Positions 37,765 to 46,232 of a stretch of 64,000 bases of DNA are shown one piece after another. Positions within the stretch are counted from its first letter, which is position 1. Each line of letters opens with the position of its first letter. The stretch comes from Mesorhizobium sp. RMAD-H1 (lineage in GTDB: Bacteria; Pseudomonadota; Alphaproteobacteria; Rhizobiales; Rhizobiaceae): assembly GCF_014191375.1 (NCBI RefSeq), contig NZ_JACHWN010000008.1, forward strand, positions 62,001 through 126,000. Reading direction: 5' to 3'. Below the pieces are notes generated by a model. That model was given only the letters and a program-made list of their open reading frames with translations, was not told the DNA's origin and searched no databases. The position numbers and the translations under genes are program-made.

Positions 37765-37809
37765 GGCGTGAAGGAAGGCGCGGAATTCGCCATTCCGACG
37801 ATGAACTGA
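37765..37809 (+). pseudogene. Remnant of an mmsA 3' end
   Basis: These 45 bp match the last 45 bp of mmsA (37434-37478) at about 39 positions and would encode GVKEGAEFAIPTMN followed by TGA, versus GVKEGAEFVIPTMS followed by TAG. Sequence before 37765 shows no resemblance to mmsA. Two of the differences change one stop codon into another, so this looks like the tail of a once-functional homolog, not a decayed tandem copy. Confidence 0.7.
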
Positions 37810-37831
37810 CTGCAGATATCACCAAAAAGAG

Positions 37832-37855
37832 AACGGCAGCCGAAGGGCTGCCGTT
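37832..37855. terminator. Bidirectional terminator downstream of rpsP
   Basis: AACGGCAGCC and GGCTGCCGTT form a 10-bp stem with a GAAG loop. T-runs follow in both directions (TTTTC on plus; TCTCTTTTT on minus). It ends the ffh-rpsP operon on the minus strand. Confidence 0.85.
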
Positions 37856-37883
37856 TTCATTTCATACGTATGTGAAGAGCGAA

Positions 37884-38291
37884 TTATTCGCTTGCGGCTT
37901 CCGCTGCCGGAGCTTCGGCTGCGGCCTGAGCGGCTTCGGCGGCCTTGGCTGCTGCTTCTTCCTCGGCCTGCTTGGCGAGAGCGATGCGCTCCTGCGCCTT
38001 CTTGCCCGGAACCGCCTTTTCAGGGTTGCTGCGGGCAGGGCGCTTGGCAAGGCCTGCCTGGTCGAGGAAGCGCAGCACGCGGTCGGTCGGCTGCGCGCCA
38101 TGGCCCAGCCAATGCTTTACGCGGTCGGCATCGAGCGTGACGCGCTCGGCATCCTTCGGCAGCGTCGGGTTCCAGGCACCGATCTTCTCGACGAAGCGGC
38201 CGTCGCGCGGCGCGCGGACGTCGGCAACGACGATGTGATAGTAAGGACGCTTCTTCGAGCCCGCGCGGGCCAGACGGATTTTCAACGACAT
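37884..38291 (-). CDS. rpsP: 30S ribosomal protein S16 (bS16)
   Basis: S16 is a primary 30S assembly protein. The conserved core ([53 protein letters not shown]) spans about 85 residues. A low-complexity Ala/Glu-rich tail extends the protein to 135 residues, as is usual in alphaproteobacteria. It is third in the operon ffh - chorismate mutase - rpsP, with an 83-bp gap upstream. Confidence 0.97.
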   Translation of the reverse strand: MSLKIRLARAGSKKRPYYHIVVADVRAPRDGRFVEKIGAWNPTLPKDAERVTLDADRVKHWLGHGAQPTDRVLRFLDQAGLAKRPARSNPEKAVPGKKAQERIALAKQAEEEAAAKAAEAAQAAAEAPAAEAASE

Positions 38292-38374
38292 TTCATTCTC
38301 CTGTTGGTCTGTTCGTGTACCGCCCGAGGGCAGTGTTGGTCGATGCCGCCTTGCGGCGGCGTTTCTGTTTTGGG

Positions 38375-38689
38375 TTAGCTGGCGCTGCGTTCGGCAGCGG
38401 TATTCTCGTGATGGCGGATCACTTCCTTGACGATGAAGTTGAGGAACTTCTCGGCAAAATCGGGGTCGAGGCTTGCCTCCTGCGCCAGGCGGCGCAGGCG
38501 CTCGACCTGCTGTTTCTCGCGGGCCGGATCGGCGGGAGCGAGCCCGTATTCGGCTTTCAGAACGCCCACCGCCTTGGTGCAGCGGAAGCGCTCGGCCAGC
38601 ATGTGGATGAGCGCGGCATCGATATTGTCGATCGAGGCGCGCAGGGCAAAAAGCTCATCGGGCAGGCTCTTGTCGTTCATGGCGCTCAC
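38375..38689 (-). CDS. Chorismate mutase, AroQ class
   Basis: Converts chorismate to prephenate for phenylalanine and tyrosine synthesis. The 104-residue all-helical AroQ protein shows [20 protein letters not shown], the lysine in [12 protein letters not shown] and [19 protein letters not shown] start at 38689 overlaps the ffh stop (GTGA); ATG at 38680 is the alternative. Placement between ffh and rpsP is a conserved rhizobial arrangement. Confidence 0.92.
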   Translation of the reverse strand: MSAMNDKSLPDELFALRASIDNIDAALIHMLAERFRCTKAVGVLKAEYGLAPADPAREKQQVERLRRLAQEASLDPDFAEKFLNFIVKEVIRHHENTAAERSAS

Positions 38690-40260
38690 TTCTTCTTCGG
38701 CAAGCCGGGTAGGCCGCCCAATCCACCACCGAGGCCGGGAAGCTTCGGTCCGCCAAGTCCCGGCAGACCGCCGCCCGGCAAGCCCGGCAAACCGCCACCC
38801 TTGGTCAAACCTGCCGCTTCCGCCTGCTTCTGCAGGGCTTCGAGCTGCTTGGGATCCATCTTTGAGAGGTCGGGCATTCCACCCATACCGCCCATGCCGC
38901 CGAGTCCCATCTTGGAGGCCATGCCGCCCATCATCTTCTGCATCAGGCCGCCGCCCTTGCCCTTGCCGCCCATGGCCTTCATCATGTCGGCCATCTGGCG
39001 GTGCATCTTCAGAAGCTTGTTGATGTCGGCGGCGCTGGTGCCGGAGCCCTTGGCGATGCGCTGCTTGCGGCTGTGCTTCAACATGTCGGGATTGCCGCGC
39101 TCGGCCGGCGTCATCGAGCCGATAATGGCGAGCTGGCGCTTGAACACCGTATCATCCAGGCCGGCCGCGGCGACCTGGTCCTTCATCTTCGCCATGCCGG
39201 GCATCATGCCCATGATGCCGCCCATGCCGCCGAGCTTCTGCATCTGGCGCAGCTGGTCGGCAAGGTCGTTCAGGTCGAACTTGCCCGACTGCATCTTCTT
39301 GGCCATCGCCGCCGCCTTTTCGGCGTCGATGTTTTCGGCAGCCTTCTCGACCAGCGAGACGATGTCGCCCATGCCGAGGATGCGGTCGGCGATGCGGCGG
39401 GGATAGAATTCCTCCAGCGCATCCATCTTTTCGCCGGTGGCGATCAGCTTGATCGGCTTGCCCGTGACGGCGCGCATGGAGAGGGCCGCGCCGCCGCGGC
39501 CGTCGCCATCCATGCGGGTAAGCACAATGCCTGATATGCCGACGCGCTCATCGAAGGAGCGAGCAAGGTTGACGGCGTCCTGGCCGGTCAGCGCATCGGC
39601 GACGAGCAGGATTTCATGCGGATCGGCCTTCTTCCTGATGTCGGCCATCTCGACCATCAGGGGCTCGTCGATATGGGTGCGGCCCGCGGTGTCGAGGATG
39701 ACCACATCATGCCCGCCGAGCTTCGCCGCCTGCACGGCGCGCGCCGCGATCTCCACCGGCGACTGGCCGGCGATGATGGGCAGCGTGTCGACGCCGGTCT
39801 GGACGCCAAGCTGGCGCAGCTGCTCCTGCGCGGCGGGCCTGCGCGTATCGAGCGAGGCCATCAGCACTTTCTTCTTCTGCCGCTCGGTAAGGCGCTTGGC
39901 GATCTTGCCCGTCGTCGTCGTCTTGCCGGAGCCCTGCAGGCCGACCATCATGATGACGACCGGAGCCGGTGCATTGAGGTCTATGGTGACGCCTTCGGAG
40001 CCCAGCATCTCGACCAGCTCGTCATGGACGATCTTGACGACCATCTGGCCCGGCTTGATCGACTTCAGGATTTCCGCGCCGACGGCCTTCTCGCGCACGC
40101 GGTCGGTGAACGAGCGCACCACGTCGAGCGCGACGTCGGCCTCGATCAGCGCGCGGCGCACTTCGCGCAGCGCGGCCGCCACATCCTGTTCGGACAGGGC
40201 ACCGCGGCCGGTCAGGCCGTTCAATATCGCGCCGAGGCGTTCCTGTAGCGTTTCAAACAT
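38686..40260 (-). CDS. ffh: Signal recognition particle protein Ffh
   Basis: Ffh is the GTPase that binds signal sequences with SRP RNA and targets ribosomes to the membrane through FtsY. The 524 residues contain the N domain, the G domain (GLQGSGKTTTTGKIAKRL P-loop, [30 protein letters not shown]) and a Met-rich M domain (GGIMGMMPGMAKMK, SRKQRIAKGSG). The tail of about 90 residues is a Gly/Met/Leu/Pro-rich low-complexity extension. It has its own predicted promoter with a long leader. Confidence 0.97.
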   Translation of the reverse strand: MFETLQERLGAILNGLTGRGALSEQDVAAALREVRRALIEADVALDVVRSFTDRVREKAVGAEILKSIKPGQMVVKIVHDELVEMLGSEGVTIDLNAPAPVVIMMVGLQGSGKTTTTGKIAKRLTERQKKKVLMASLDTRRPAAQEQLRQLGVQTGVDTLPIIAGQSPVEIAARAVQAAKLGGHDVVILDTAGRTHIDEPLMVEMADIRKKADPHEILLVADALTGQDAVNLARSFDERVGISGIVLTRMDGDGRGGAALSMRAVTGKPIKLIATGEKMDALEEFYPRRIADRILGMGDIVSLVEKAAENIDAEKAAAMAKKMQSGKFDLNDLADQLRQMQKLGGMGGIMGMMPGMAKMKDQVAAAGLDDTVFKRQLAIIGSMTPAERGNPDMLKHSRKQRIAKGSGTSAADINKLLKMHRQMADMMKAMGGKGKGGGLMQKMMGGMASKMGLGGMGGMGGMPDLSKMDPKQLEALQKQAEAAGLTKGGGLPGLPGGGLPGLGGPKLPGLGGGLGGLPGLPKKK

Positions 40261-40335
40261 CCGTTTTCCTTTTTACCCATGCGAGGACGGTTTCCTCGCA
40301 AGAGGTAGGTCATTCCGCGCCAATTTTACACTGCC

Positions 40336-40398
40336 GCACGATCTTATCCGAAAAGTCTGCAGCTTTTTACTGCGCTGACCTTCGGTTCGGGATCATGC
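40336..40398. repeat. REP-like palindrome, interrupted copy
   Basis: GCACGATCTTATCCGAAAAG at the left and CGGTTCGGGATCATGC at the right are the two halves of the rhizobial GCATGATC...GATCATGC element, here separated by extra bases. It lies in the predicted ffh 5' leader. It is related to 4895-4937. Confidence 0.55.
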
Positions 40399-40543
40399 GA
40401 GAGCCCAAGGCTTCGAACAGTCCACAGCAAGACGACACCCGAGGGCGCATCGCGCTGTCGGGTGTGGACCTCCGGGATCTGTTTATACCAATGGGTCCCG
40501 GTCGGCTGCTCGGAGTCTTTGCTCGTCGCGGATTGATCGGGCG
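40399..40543 (-). other. Structured part of the ffh leader
   Basis: No convincing gene occurs in the 378-bp gap before ffh. This segment, downstream of the predicted promoter, can form an 8-bp stem ACACCCGA/TCGGGTGT (40435-40442 with 40458-40465), or alternatively GTCCACA/TGTGGAC (40420-40426 with 40463-40469). The two pairings share bases and are mutually exclusive in part. It lacks the conserved SRP RNA core. Confidence 0.4.
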
Positions 40544-40572
40544 CTTAAACAGGAAAAGCGCGATAAAGTCAA
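40544..40572 (-). promoter_or_regulatory. Predicted ffh operon promoter
   Basis: On the minus strand TTGACT (40572-40567), 17-bp spacer, TTTAAG (40549-40544). It lies just downstream of the lactate permease terminator and about 280 bp upstream of the ffh start. Confidence 0.5.
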
Positions 40573-40599
40573 GCAAAGGCCGGCAATTGTGCTCGCAAA

Positions 40600-40629
40600 A
40601 ATGGCTCCGGCGCTGTTGCCGGAGCCATT
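40600..40629 (-). terminator. Terminator of the lactate permease gene
   Basis: AATGGCTCCGGC and GCCGGAGCCATT form a perfect 12-bp stem with a 6-nt loop, ending in a short T-run on the minus strand. It begins 9 bp after the permease stop. Confidence 0.85.
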
Positions 40630-40638
40630 CTTGTCCTC

Positions 40639-42342
40639 TTATTGTGCGCCGGCGCCGACGAGCGGATCGCCAATGCCAAGCGCGTACAGACCGATCATCA
40701 GCAGCGTGCCGGCCAGCACCACATAATAGATGGTCGGGATGATGGTCATGCGCAGCGTCGTGCCTTCGCGCCCGAGAAGGCCAACCGTCGCCGAGGCCGC
40801 CACGACATTGTGGATGGCGATCATGTTGCCCGCCGCAGCGCCCACCGACTGGCCGGCCACCATGAGTGCGCCGGAGACGCCGAGCCCTTCCGCCACGCCA
40901 TACTGGAACTGGCTGAGCATCAGGTTCGACACCGTATTGGAGCCGGCGAGGAACGCACCCAGCGCACCGACTGTCGGCGCGAAGAACGGATAGACATTCC
41001 CCACTTCCATCGCCACCCAGTCGGCCACCATCAGCGGCATGCTGACCAGATTGTTGCCATTGACGCCGGAATTGATCATCACGCGCACCATGGGCACGGT
41101 GAAGAGCAGCACGAAACCCGCGCCCAGCAATGTCTTGGTACTCTCGCCGAACGCCCTGGCGAACTGTCCGCCATTCATGCGGTGCAGGAAGAAGGTGATC
41201 AGGCAGACGATGACCAGAAGGCCACCCGGCAGGAAGAGGGGCGCAAAATCGCCGCTTATATTGGTTTCGCCCATGATGTCCTTGGCGGCGAACGTTACCG
41301 ATTTCAGCGCATTGCCGACGGACGGCACCGTGCGGCTAACGACGAGGAAGATCGCCAGAAGCACATAAGGTGTCCATGCCAGGAACAGGGGGATCTTCTT
41401 CGATGTCAACTCGTCGAGCTTGATCTCGACGCTTCCCATCCAGCTCGAAGGCCATTGCGAGGGCGGGGCGAAGTCCCATTTGTCCTTCGGCATCAGGAAG
41501 CCGGCGCGGGCGGCAAGCGTGGCAAGCGCCAGGCCGACGAGACCACCGATCATGGACGGGAATTCAGCTCCGAGGAAAACCGCGCTCAGCACGTAGGGGA
41601 TGGTGAAGGCGAAGGCCGCGAAAAGCGCGAAGGGCAGGATTGCCAGACCTTCTGTCCAGGAACGGTTGCGCCCGAAGAAGCGCGTCATGATGACGACCAG
41701 GAACAGCGGCATGAACGTGCCGCAGATCGCATGCAGGATCGCCACTTCCGAGGTGATGATATGGAAGAACTGCCCCCAGCTCGATCCCGCGCCCTGCAGC
41801 TGCGCTGTCAGCGCCTCGCGGTTGAGGCCCGACTGGATGCCGACGATGAGCGGCGTGCCGACCGCGCCGAAGGAAACCGGGGTGGACTGGATCATCAGGC
41901 CGAAAGAGACGGCGGCGAGCGCCGGAAAACCGACGGCAACCATCAGCGGCGCCACCACGGCTGCCGGCGTGCCGAAACCCGATGCGCCTTCGATGAAGGA
42001 GCCGAACAGCCAGGCGATCAGGAAAACCTGGATGCGCCGGTCAGGGCTGATCTGTGCGAAGCCCGAGCGGATGGCGGAAATGCCGCCGGAATGCTTGAGC
42101 GTGTTTAGAAGCAGGATGGCCCCGAAGATGATCCACAGCAGGCCCGCTGTCTGGATGAGGCCCTGCAGCGTGGAGGCGATCACGCGATTACCGCTCATGC
42201 CCCACACGGCAATCGCGATGATGACGGTCAGAACATAAGTGATGGGCATCGCAATCCGTGCCTGGATGCGAAACCCGACCAGCATCACGCCGGCCACAAG
42301 AATCGGCAGAAATGCAAATAGCGCAAGAAATCCGTTCGACAT
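40639..42342 (-). CDS. lldP: L-lactate permease, LctP/LldP family
   Basis: Inner-membrane lactate:proton symporter, 567 residues with about 13 hydrophobic segments. Family markers are [21 protein letters not shown], the [17 protein letters not shown] region, and [20 protein letters not shown]. The start at 42342 follows GAGGGAGGAC; a longer frame upstream is unlikely. No lactate dehydrogenase gene is adjacent, but both sugar pathways in this window yield lactate or lactaldehyde. A candidate GntR-type operator lies in its promoter. Confidence 0.93.
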   Translation of the reverse strand: MSNGFLALFAFLPILVAGVMLVGFRIQARIAMPITYVLTVIIAIAVWGMSGNRVIASTLQGLIQTAGLLWIIFGAILLLNTLKHSGGISAIRSGFAQISPDRRIQVFLIAWLFGSFIEGASGFGTPAAVVAPLMVAVGFPALAAVSFGLMIQSTPVSFGAVGTPLIVGIQSGLNREALTAQLQGAGSSWGQFFHIITSEVAILHAICGTFMPLFLVVIMTRFFGRNRSWTEGLAILPFALFAAFAFTIPYVLSAVFLGAEFPSMIGGLVGLALATLAARAGFLMPKDKWDFAPPSQWPSSWMGSVEIKLDELTSKKIPLFLAWTPYVLLAIFLVVSRTVPSVGNALKSVTFAAKDIMGETNISGDFAPLFLPGGLLVIVCLITFFLHRMNGGQFARAFGESTKTLLGAGFVLLFTVPMVRVMINSGVNGNNLVSMPLMVADWVAMEVGNVYPFFAPTVGALGAFLAGSNTVSNLMLSQFQYGVAEGLGVSGALMVAGQSVGAAAGNMIAIHNVVAASATVGLLGREGTTLRMTIIPTIYYVVLAGTLLMIGLYALGIGDPLVGAGAQ

Positions 42343-42390
42343 GGCGTCCTCCCTCGTCGTCGCCGAACCCGGCTTATACCGGTTACACGC

Positions 42391-42424
42391 TGGTAAATAA
42401 AATTGACCACTATGCAATAAGCAA
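42391..42424 (-). promoter_or_regulatory. Predicted lldP promoter with GntR-like operator
   Basis: On the minus strand TTGCTT (42424-42419), 17-bp spacer, TTTATT (42401-42396). Over the -10 lies the imperfect palindrome TGGTAAATAAAATTGACCA (42391-42409), with TGGT/ACCA ends like FadR/LldR-family operators. No regulator gene is adjacent. Confidence 0.4.
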
Positions 42425-42561
42425 TAGGTCTAAGAGATTTTCTTCAAACGGAACCGTTTGCCGCAGTGTTCGAGGCCTTCACCGGGGCCGAGCACCGTGA
42501 CAATTCATGGGATGAATGGCAAATTCGCGTCGAGGTCGAATCACCCCCAAAGGAGAAAAGG

Positions 42562-43392
42562 ATGGCATTGCTTGCCAAAAGTCGGTCGAGAATGACCGCA
42601 GCAACAGTATTTCTCGCAATAGGCATGTTGGCCGGTGCAGGCAATGCCGAAGCCGCCTCGTGCGGCAATAATGCTGCCGGGTACAACGCATGGCTGCAGC
42701 AGTTCAAGCAGGAAGCCGCGGCGCGGGGTATCGGCCCGCGGGCCCTCAATGCGCTGGAGAACACGCGTTACGCCAGCAAGACGATCTACGCTGACCGGAA
42801 CCAGAAGAGCTTCAAGCTTTCGCTCAACGAGTTCATGAAGAAGCGTGGGGCGCAGGCGATCATCAGCCGCGGCAAGTCGCTGAAGAAGCAGAACGCCAAG
42901 CTTTTCGCCAGCCTCGAACGGCGCTATGGCGTGCCGGCCGGGCCGCTGATCGCGATCTGGGGCATGGAGACCGGCTTCGGCAACTTTATGGGCAACCAGC
43001 ACACGCTGTCCGCCGTCGCCACGCTCGCCTATGATTGCCGCCGCTCGGCTTATTTCACCGAGCAGCTCTATGCCGCGCTCAAGCTTATCGACCGGCAGGA
43101 TTTGAACCCGGATGCGATCGGCGCCGCCCATGGCGAGATCGGCCAGACGCAGTTCCTGCCGCTCAACGTGCTGCGATACGGCGTGGACGGCGACGGCAGC
43201 GGACATATCGACATGGCCCGCTCCAAGGCCGACGCGCTTGCTTCGACGGCGAACTTCCTGCGCGGCCATGGCTGGCAGCCGGGTGGCGGCTATCAGCCGG
43301 GGCAGGTCAATTTCGGCGCTCTTCAGGGCTGGAATGCGGCAAGCGTCTACCAGCAGGCGATCGCCATCATCGGCAAGGAGATCGACGGCTGA
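42562..43392 (+). CDS. Lytic murein transglycosylase, MltB-like
   Basis: Periplasmic peptidoglycan-cleaving enzyme, 276 residues. The signal peptide covers about residues 1-32 (AATVFLAIGMLAGAGNAEAA). The SLT_2/MltB domain has the catalytic glutamate E136 in IWGMETGFGNFMG, YDCRRSAYF, GEIGQTQFLP and ADALASTANFL. No lipobox is seen, so it is probably soluble. The ATG at 42562 follows AAAGGAGAAAAGG. Confidence 0.9.
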   Translation: MALLAKSRSRMTAATVFLAIGMLAGAGNAEAASCGNNAAGYNAWLQQFKQEAAARGIGPRALNALENTRYASKTIYADRNQKSFKLSLNEFMKKRGAQAIISRGKSLKKQNAKLFASLERRYGVPAGPLIAIWGMETGFGNFMGNQHTLSAVATLAYDCRRSAYFTEQLYAALKLIDRQDLNPDAIGAAHGEIGQTQFLPLNVLRYGVDGDGSGHIDMARSKADALASTANFLRGHGWQPGGGYQPGQVNFGALQGWNAASVYQQAIAIIGKEIDG

Positions 43393-43396
43393 GTTT

Positions 43397-43433
43397 GATC
43401 AGGCGCCGCGCAGCGACTGTGTGGCGCCTGATC
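43397..43433. terminator. Stem-loop between convergent genes
   Basis: GATCAGGCGCC and GGCGCCTGATC form a perfect 11-bp stem with a 15-nt loop, 5 bp after the transglycosylase stop and before the carbonic anhydrase stop on the other strand. No long T-run follows. Confidence 0.6.
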
Positions 43434-43471
43434 CATTTCCCGACGGGCCTGGGCCGCTTCCTTGGAATGTC

Positions 43472-44131
43472 TTATTCCACAGGCGGGCGGATGAAATCGC
43501 CGGTGTTGCGGTCCATGACCCAGAGCTCGCCGGTGGAGATGTCGAACCACGCCCCGTGCAGGGTCAAGTGCCCCTTCTTTTCCTGGGCGTCGATATAGGG
43601 GAAGCTACGCAGATTGGCGATGGAATAGCGGATCGAGATGCGCTCCAGCGCCGTCTGCCGTTCGCCCGATGTCATCAGGTTGTTGGCGGCGACGGCTTCC
43701 GCGGCGGGCGCGACGAGGCTCATCCATTTGCCGATGAAATCGCCTGGTGAAAGCGGGGAACTTTCGGGATCGAGCGCCGCCTTTATGCCGCCGCAACGGC
43801 CGTGCCCGAGCACGACGATATGCTTGACCTTGAGGCTCTGCACGGCGAATTCGAGGGCCGCCGAGGTGGAGTGATATTCGCCATCGGGCTCATAAGGGGG
43901 AACCAGATTGGCGACATTGCGCAACACGAAGATCTCGCCGGGACGGGTGTCGAAGATGATTTCCGGTGCCGCACGCGAATCGCAGCACGCGATGACCATC
44001 GTCTCCGGCGTCTGCCCTTTTTCCGCCAATTCCCTGTAGCGCTGCGATTCGTTTGCGAAGCGCCCTGACATGAAATTGCGGTAACCGGCAAGAAGCGCGT
44101 CGGGGAGATGACTATCGAGAAGATCGCTCAT
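43472..44131 (-). CDS. Beta-class carbonic anhydrase
   Basis: Zinc enzyme interconverting CO2 and bicarbonate, 219 residues. The zinc site and catalytic dyad are C49-x-D51-x-R53 (CCDSR) and H110-x-x-C113 (HGRCGG). NVANLVPPY and the SAALEFAVQSLKVKHIVVLG segment are typical. The start at 44131 (MSDLLDSHLPDALLAGY) is chosen over one 12 codons upstream. pdxY lies upstream on the same strand. Confidence 0.94.
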   Translation of the reverse strand: MSDLLDSHLPDALLAGYRNFMSGRFANESQRYRELAEKGQTPETMVIACCDSRAAPEIIFDTRPGEIFVLRNVANLVPPYEPDGEYHSTSAALEFAVQSLKVKHIVVLGHGRCGGIKAALDPESSPLSPGDFIGKWMSLVAPAAEAVAANNLMTSGERQTALERISIRYSIANLRSFPYIDAQEKKGHLTLHGAWFDISTGELWVMDRNTGDFIRPPVE

Positions 44132-44194
44132 GCCTGTGCCAATAGCCTCGCTTGAGAAGAAGATCAATTCGTTTTCGAGGCGTTTATCGCACTC

Positions 44195-45079
44195 TCATAC
44201 CCTCAAGCCCCTGGTCGGATGCATGAGCCGGCGGATCTGCACCATGGCCATGGGAGTCGACAGGCTCGACGCATCGGCTTCAAGCATCAGCTCGTCGGCG
44301 CCGCGCTTGGCGGCTCGGGCCAGGACCTCGAAAACCGCAGCCGTCGTTCCCTGCAGGATCTTTTCCGGAGGTTGGCCGGCCATGGTGCGGGCGAGAAAGA
44401 CGGCGGACGTCAGATCGCCCAGGCCGCTCGTCGGTCCTTCGACATGGCGGTGCTCGGCCATCATCGCGAAGGTCGGCGTCAGCAGGATATTGCCCGTGCC
44501 GCCCTTCATCAGCGGTATGGCGGAGGTGACGAGCATGGTGGCCGGCCCGACATCGAGGGCTGCCTCCATGATCGCGCCATTGTCCTCCAGCGGAACGCCC
44601 GTCAGCCAGGAGAGCTCGAAGCGGTTTGGCGTGGCTATGTCGGCAAGCGGCATCAGCTGGTCGCGGATGGCGGCAGCCGTCGCCTCGGGGACATAAAGCC
44701 CCTTTTCATCGCCGATGACGGGATCGCAGAGATAGCAGGCCCGCGGGTTCCTGGCCTTGACGGCCTTGACCAGCCTCGCAATGCTCGCTGCCTGCGAGGC
44801 CTGGCCGAGATAGCCGGTCAGCACCGCTCCCACCTCGCCCAGCCAGGGCGCGCGTTCCAGATCGGCGATCAGATCGTCGAACTCCTGTTCCGCGGGAATG
44901 ATGCGCTTGGCGGGACCGTGGCCGGGGTGCCAAGGCAGGATTACCGTGGGCACCGCCCATACGGGATGGCCGAGCGTTTCCAGCGCGAAGACCACGGCAC
45001 GGTTTCCCACGGAACCGCGCACGACATGGCTGGAGATCACGATGACGGCGTTTGCGTCTGACGCTTGGGAATGGTTCAT
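44195..45079 (-). CDS. pdxY: Pyridoxal kinase
   Basis: Phosphorylates pyridoxal for vitamin B6 salvage. The 294-residue ribokinase-fold protein shows SSHVVRGSVGNRAVVFALE, TGYLGQASQA, CDPVIGDEKGLYV, TPNRFELSWLTG and the catalytic GLGDLTSAVFLAR (aspartate in GD). The ATG at 45079 is preferred to a TTG one codon upstream. It may be co-transcribed with the carbonic anhydrase gene 63 bp away. Confidence 0.93.
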   Translation of the reverse strand: MNHSQASDANAVIVISSHVVRGSVGNRAVVFALETLGHPVWAVPTVILPWHPGHGPAKRIIPAEQEFDDLIADLERAPWLGEVGAVLTGYLGQASQAASIARLVKAVKARNPRACYLCDPVIGDEKGLYVPEATAAAIRDQLMPLADIATPNRFELSWLTGVPLEDNGAIMEAALDVGPATMLVTSAIPLMKGGTGNILLTPTFAMMAEHRHVEGPTSGLGDLTSAVFLARTMAGQPPEKILQGTTAAVFEVLARAAKRGADELMLEADASSLSTPMAMVQIRRLMHPTRGLRV

Positions 45080-45133
45080 CAACTGGTGCTCGCAGGATGT
45101 ATCGGGGCGTCCTGGAAGGGAGGGGACGACATT

Positions 45134-45391
45134 TCAGGACGTTCGGGCAAGATAGGCCAGAAGCCAGACGATTGCAGCAACAATCAGGAGCAGGGCGAGC
45201 GCGCGGCCGATGCGCGTGCCCCATACTTCGATGCTGTCGGCCTGGTCGGCATCGGCGGCGGAAAGGTGTTTCTTCGTCCGCTCGATCCCGCGTGCGACCA
45301 TGCCGTGATCGGCCGAGGATTCGCGGTTGACCCTTTCCAGGATGCGCCGGGCTTGCTTCTGACTGCTATCGCCCCTCTGACGTTCGGTCAT
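45134..45391 (-). CDS. Small membrane protein of unknown function
   Basis: An 85-residue protein with a charged N-terminal half (MTERQRGDSSQKQARRILER) and one C-terminal membrane helix (GRALALLLIVAAIVWLLAYL, residues 62-81). It has no recognised domain. Codon use and conservation of such proteins beside lemA or pdxY in rhizobia suggest it is real. It is divergent from lemA. Confidence 0.65.
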   Translation of the reverse strand: MTERQRGDSSQKQARRILERVNRESSADHGMVARGIERTKKHLSAADADQADSIEVWGTRIGRALALLLIVAAIVWLLAYLARTS

Positions 45392-45576
45392 TGTTATGTT
45401 CGCTCCATGATCCCTCGCCCAGCATAAACGCTTCGATCCGGTTCACCATGCGGTTTTTCCGCCGACTGGGCAAATTCTTGGCTGTTTTCTTTGGCCGCGA
45501 ATATGATTACTCTCGCACTACTGTGCTGGGGATGGCACTGCCACTTGTGTCAAAGGGCCGTTATCAGGAGATATGC

Positions 45577-46200
45577 ATGACCGCTGTTACCACTCTGCGG
45601 CCTTTCGGCCGCCGCCTCTTTCCTGCGCTTTTGCTCATCATCATGGCGCCGCTCTTGTCTGCATGCGGCTTCAACACCATTCCCACCCAGGAGGAACAGG
45701 TGAAGGCGGCCTGGAGCGAGGTACTCAACCAGTATCAGAGGCGCACCGATCTCATTCCCAATCTGGTGGAAACGGTCAAGGGCTATGCCGCGCATGAGAA
45801 GGATACCTTGACCGACGTGGTCGAGGCGCGCGCCAAGGCGACGCAGGTTCAGGTGACGCCCGATATGCTCAACAATCCGGAGCTGTTCAAGCAGTTCCAG
45901 CAGAACCAGGCCAATCTGAGCGGCGCCCTGTCGCGGCTTCTGGCGGTGGTCGAGAACTATCCCGACCTGAAGGCGAATCAGAATTTCCTGGCGCTTCAGT
46001 CGCAGCTTGAAGGCACCGAAAACCGCATTGCGATCGCCCGGCGCGATTATATCGAGGCGGTCCGCGTTTATAATACCTCGCTCCAGACGATGCCGACGAT
46101 GCTGTGGCGGCTCATCTGGTTCCGCGACAAGCAGCCTCTGCCGACCTTTACCATCGACGAAGCGGCCCAGCAGGCGCCGAAAGTCAACTTCAACAACTGA
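45577..46200 (+). CDS. lemA: LemA family lipoprotein
   Basis: The 207-residue protein has a lipoprotein signal with lipobox LLSAC (FPALLLIIMAPLLSAC), then a LemA helical domain (VKAAWSEVLNQYQRRTDLIP, NLVETVKGYA, RARDY-type IAIARRDYIEAV and the closing TFTIDEAAQQAPKVNF). Function of LemA proteins is unclear; they often sit with TPM-domain proteins, as here. The ATG at 45577 follows CAGGAGATATGC. A weak promoter (TTGGCT-N18-TATGAT) lies at 45478-45507. Confidence 0.92.
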   Translation: MTAVTTLRPFGRRLFPALLLIIMAPLLSACGFNTIPTQEEQVKAAWSEVLNQYQRRTDLIPNLVETVKGYAAHEKDTLTDVVEARAKATQVQVTPDMLNNPELFKQFQQNQANLSGALSRLLAVVENYPDLKANQNFLALQSQLEGTENRIAIARRDYIEAVRVYNTSLQTMPTMLWRLIWFRDKQPLPTFTIDEAAQQAPKVNFNN

Positions 46201-46232
46201 CGGATGGCGCTGCCGTGACATTGATCCGAGAG

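Noticed and set aside
37500-37883. Insertion sequence between mmsA and rpsP
   Set aside because: The palindromic element has no transposase frame and no terminal target duplication that I can see; the repeated 45 bp is mmsA coding sequence.
40261-40638. SRP RNA gene next to ffh
   Set aside because: The gap is structured but lacks the conserved core (GGTCC, GGAAG and AGCAG elements) of bacterial SRP RNA.
40395-40742. Open frame of about 115 codons on the plus strand before lldP
   Set aside because: It runs through the lldP terminator and into the lldP gene antisense, has unusual composition and no recognisable motif.
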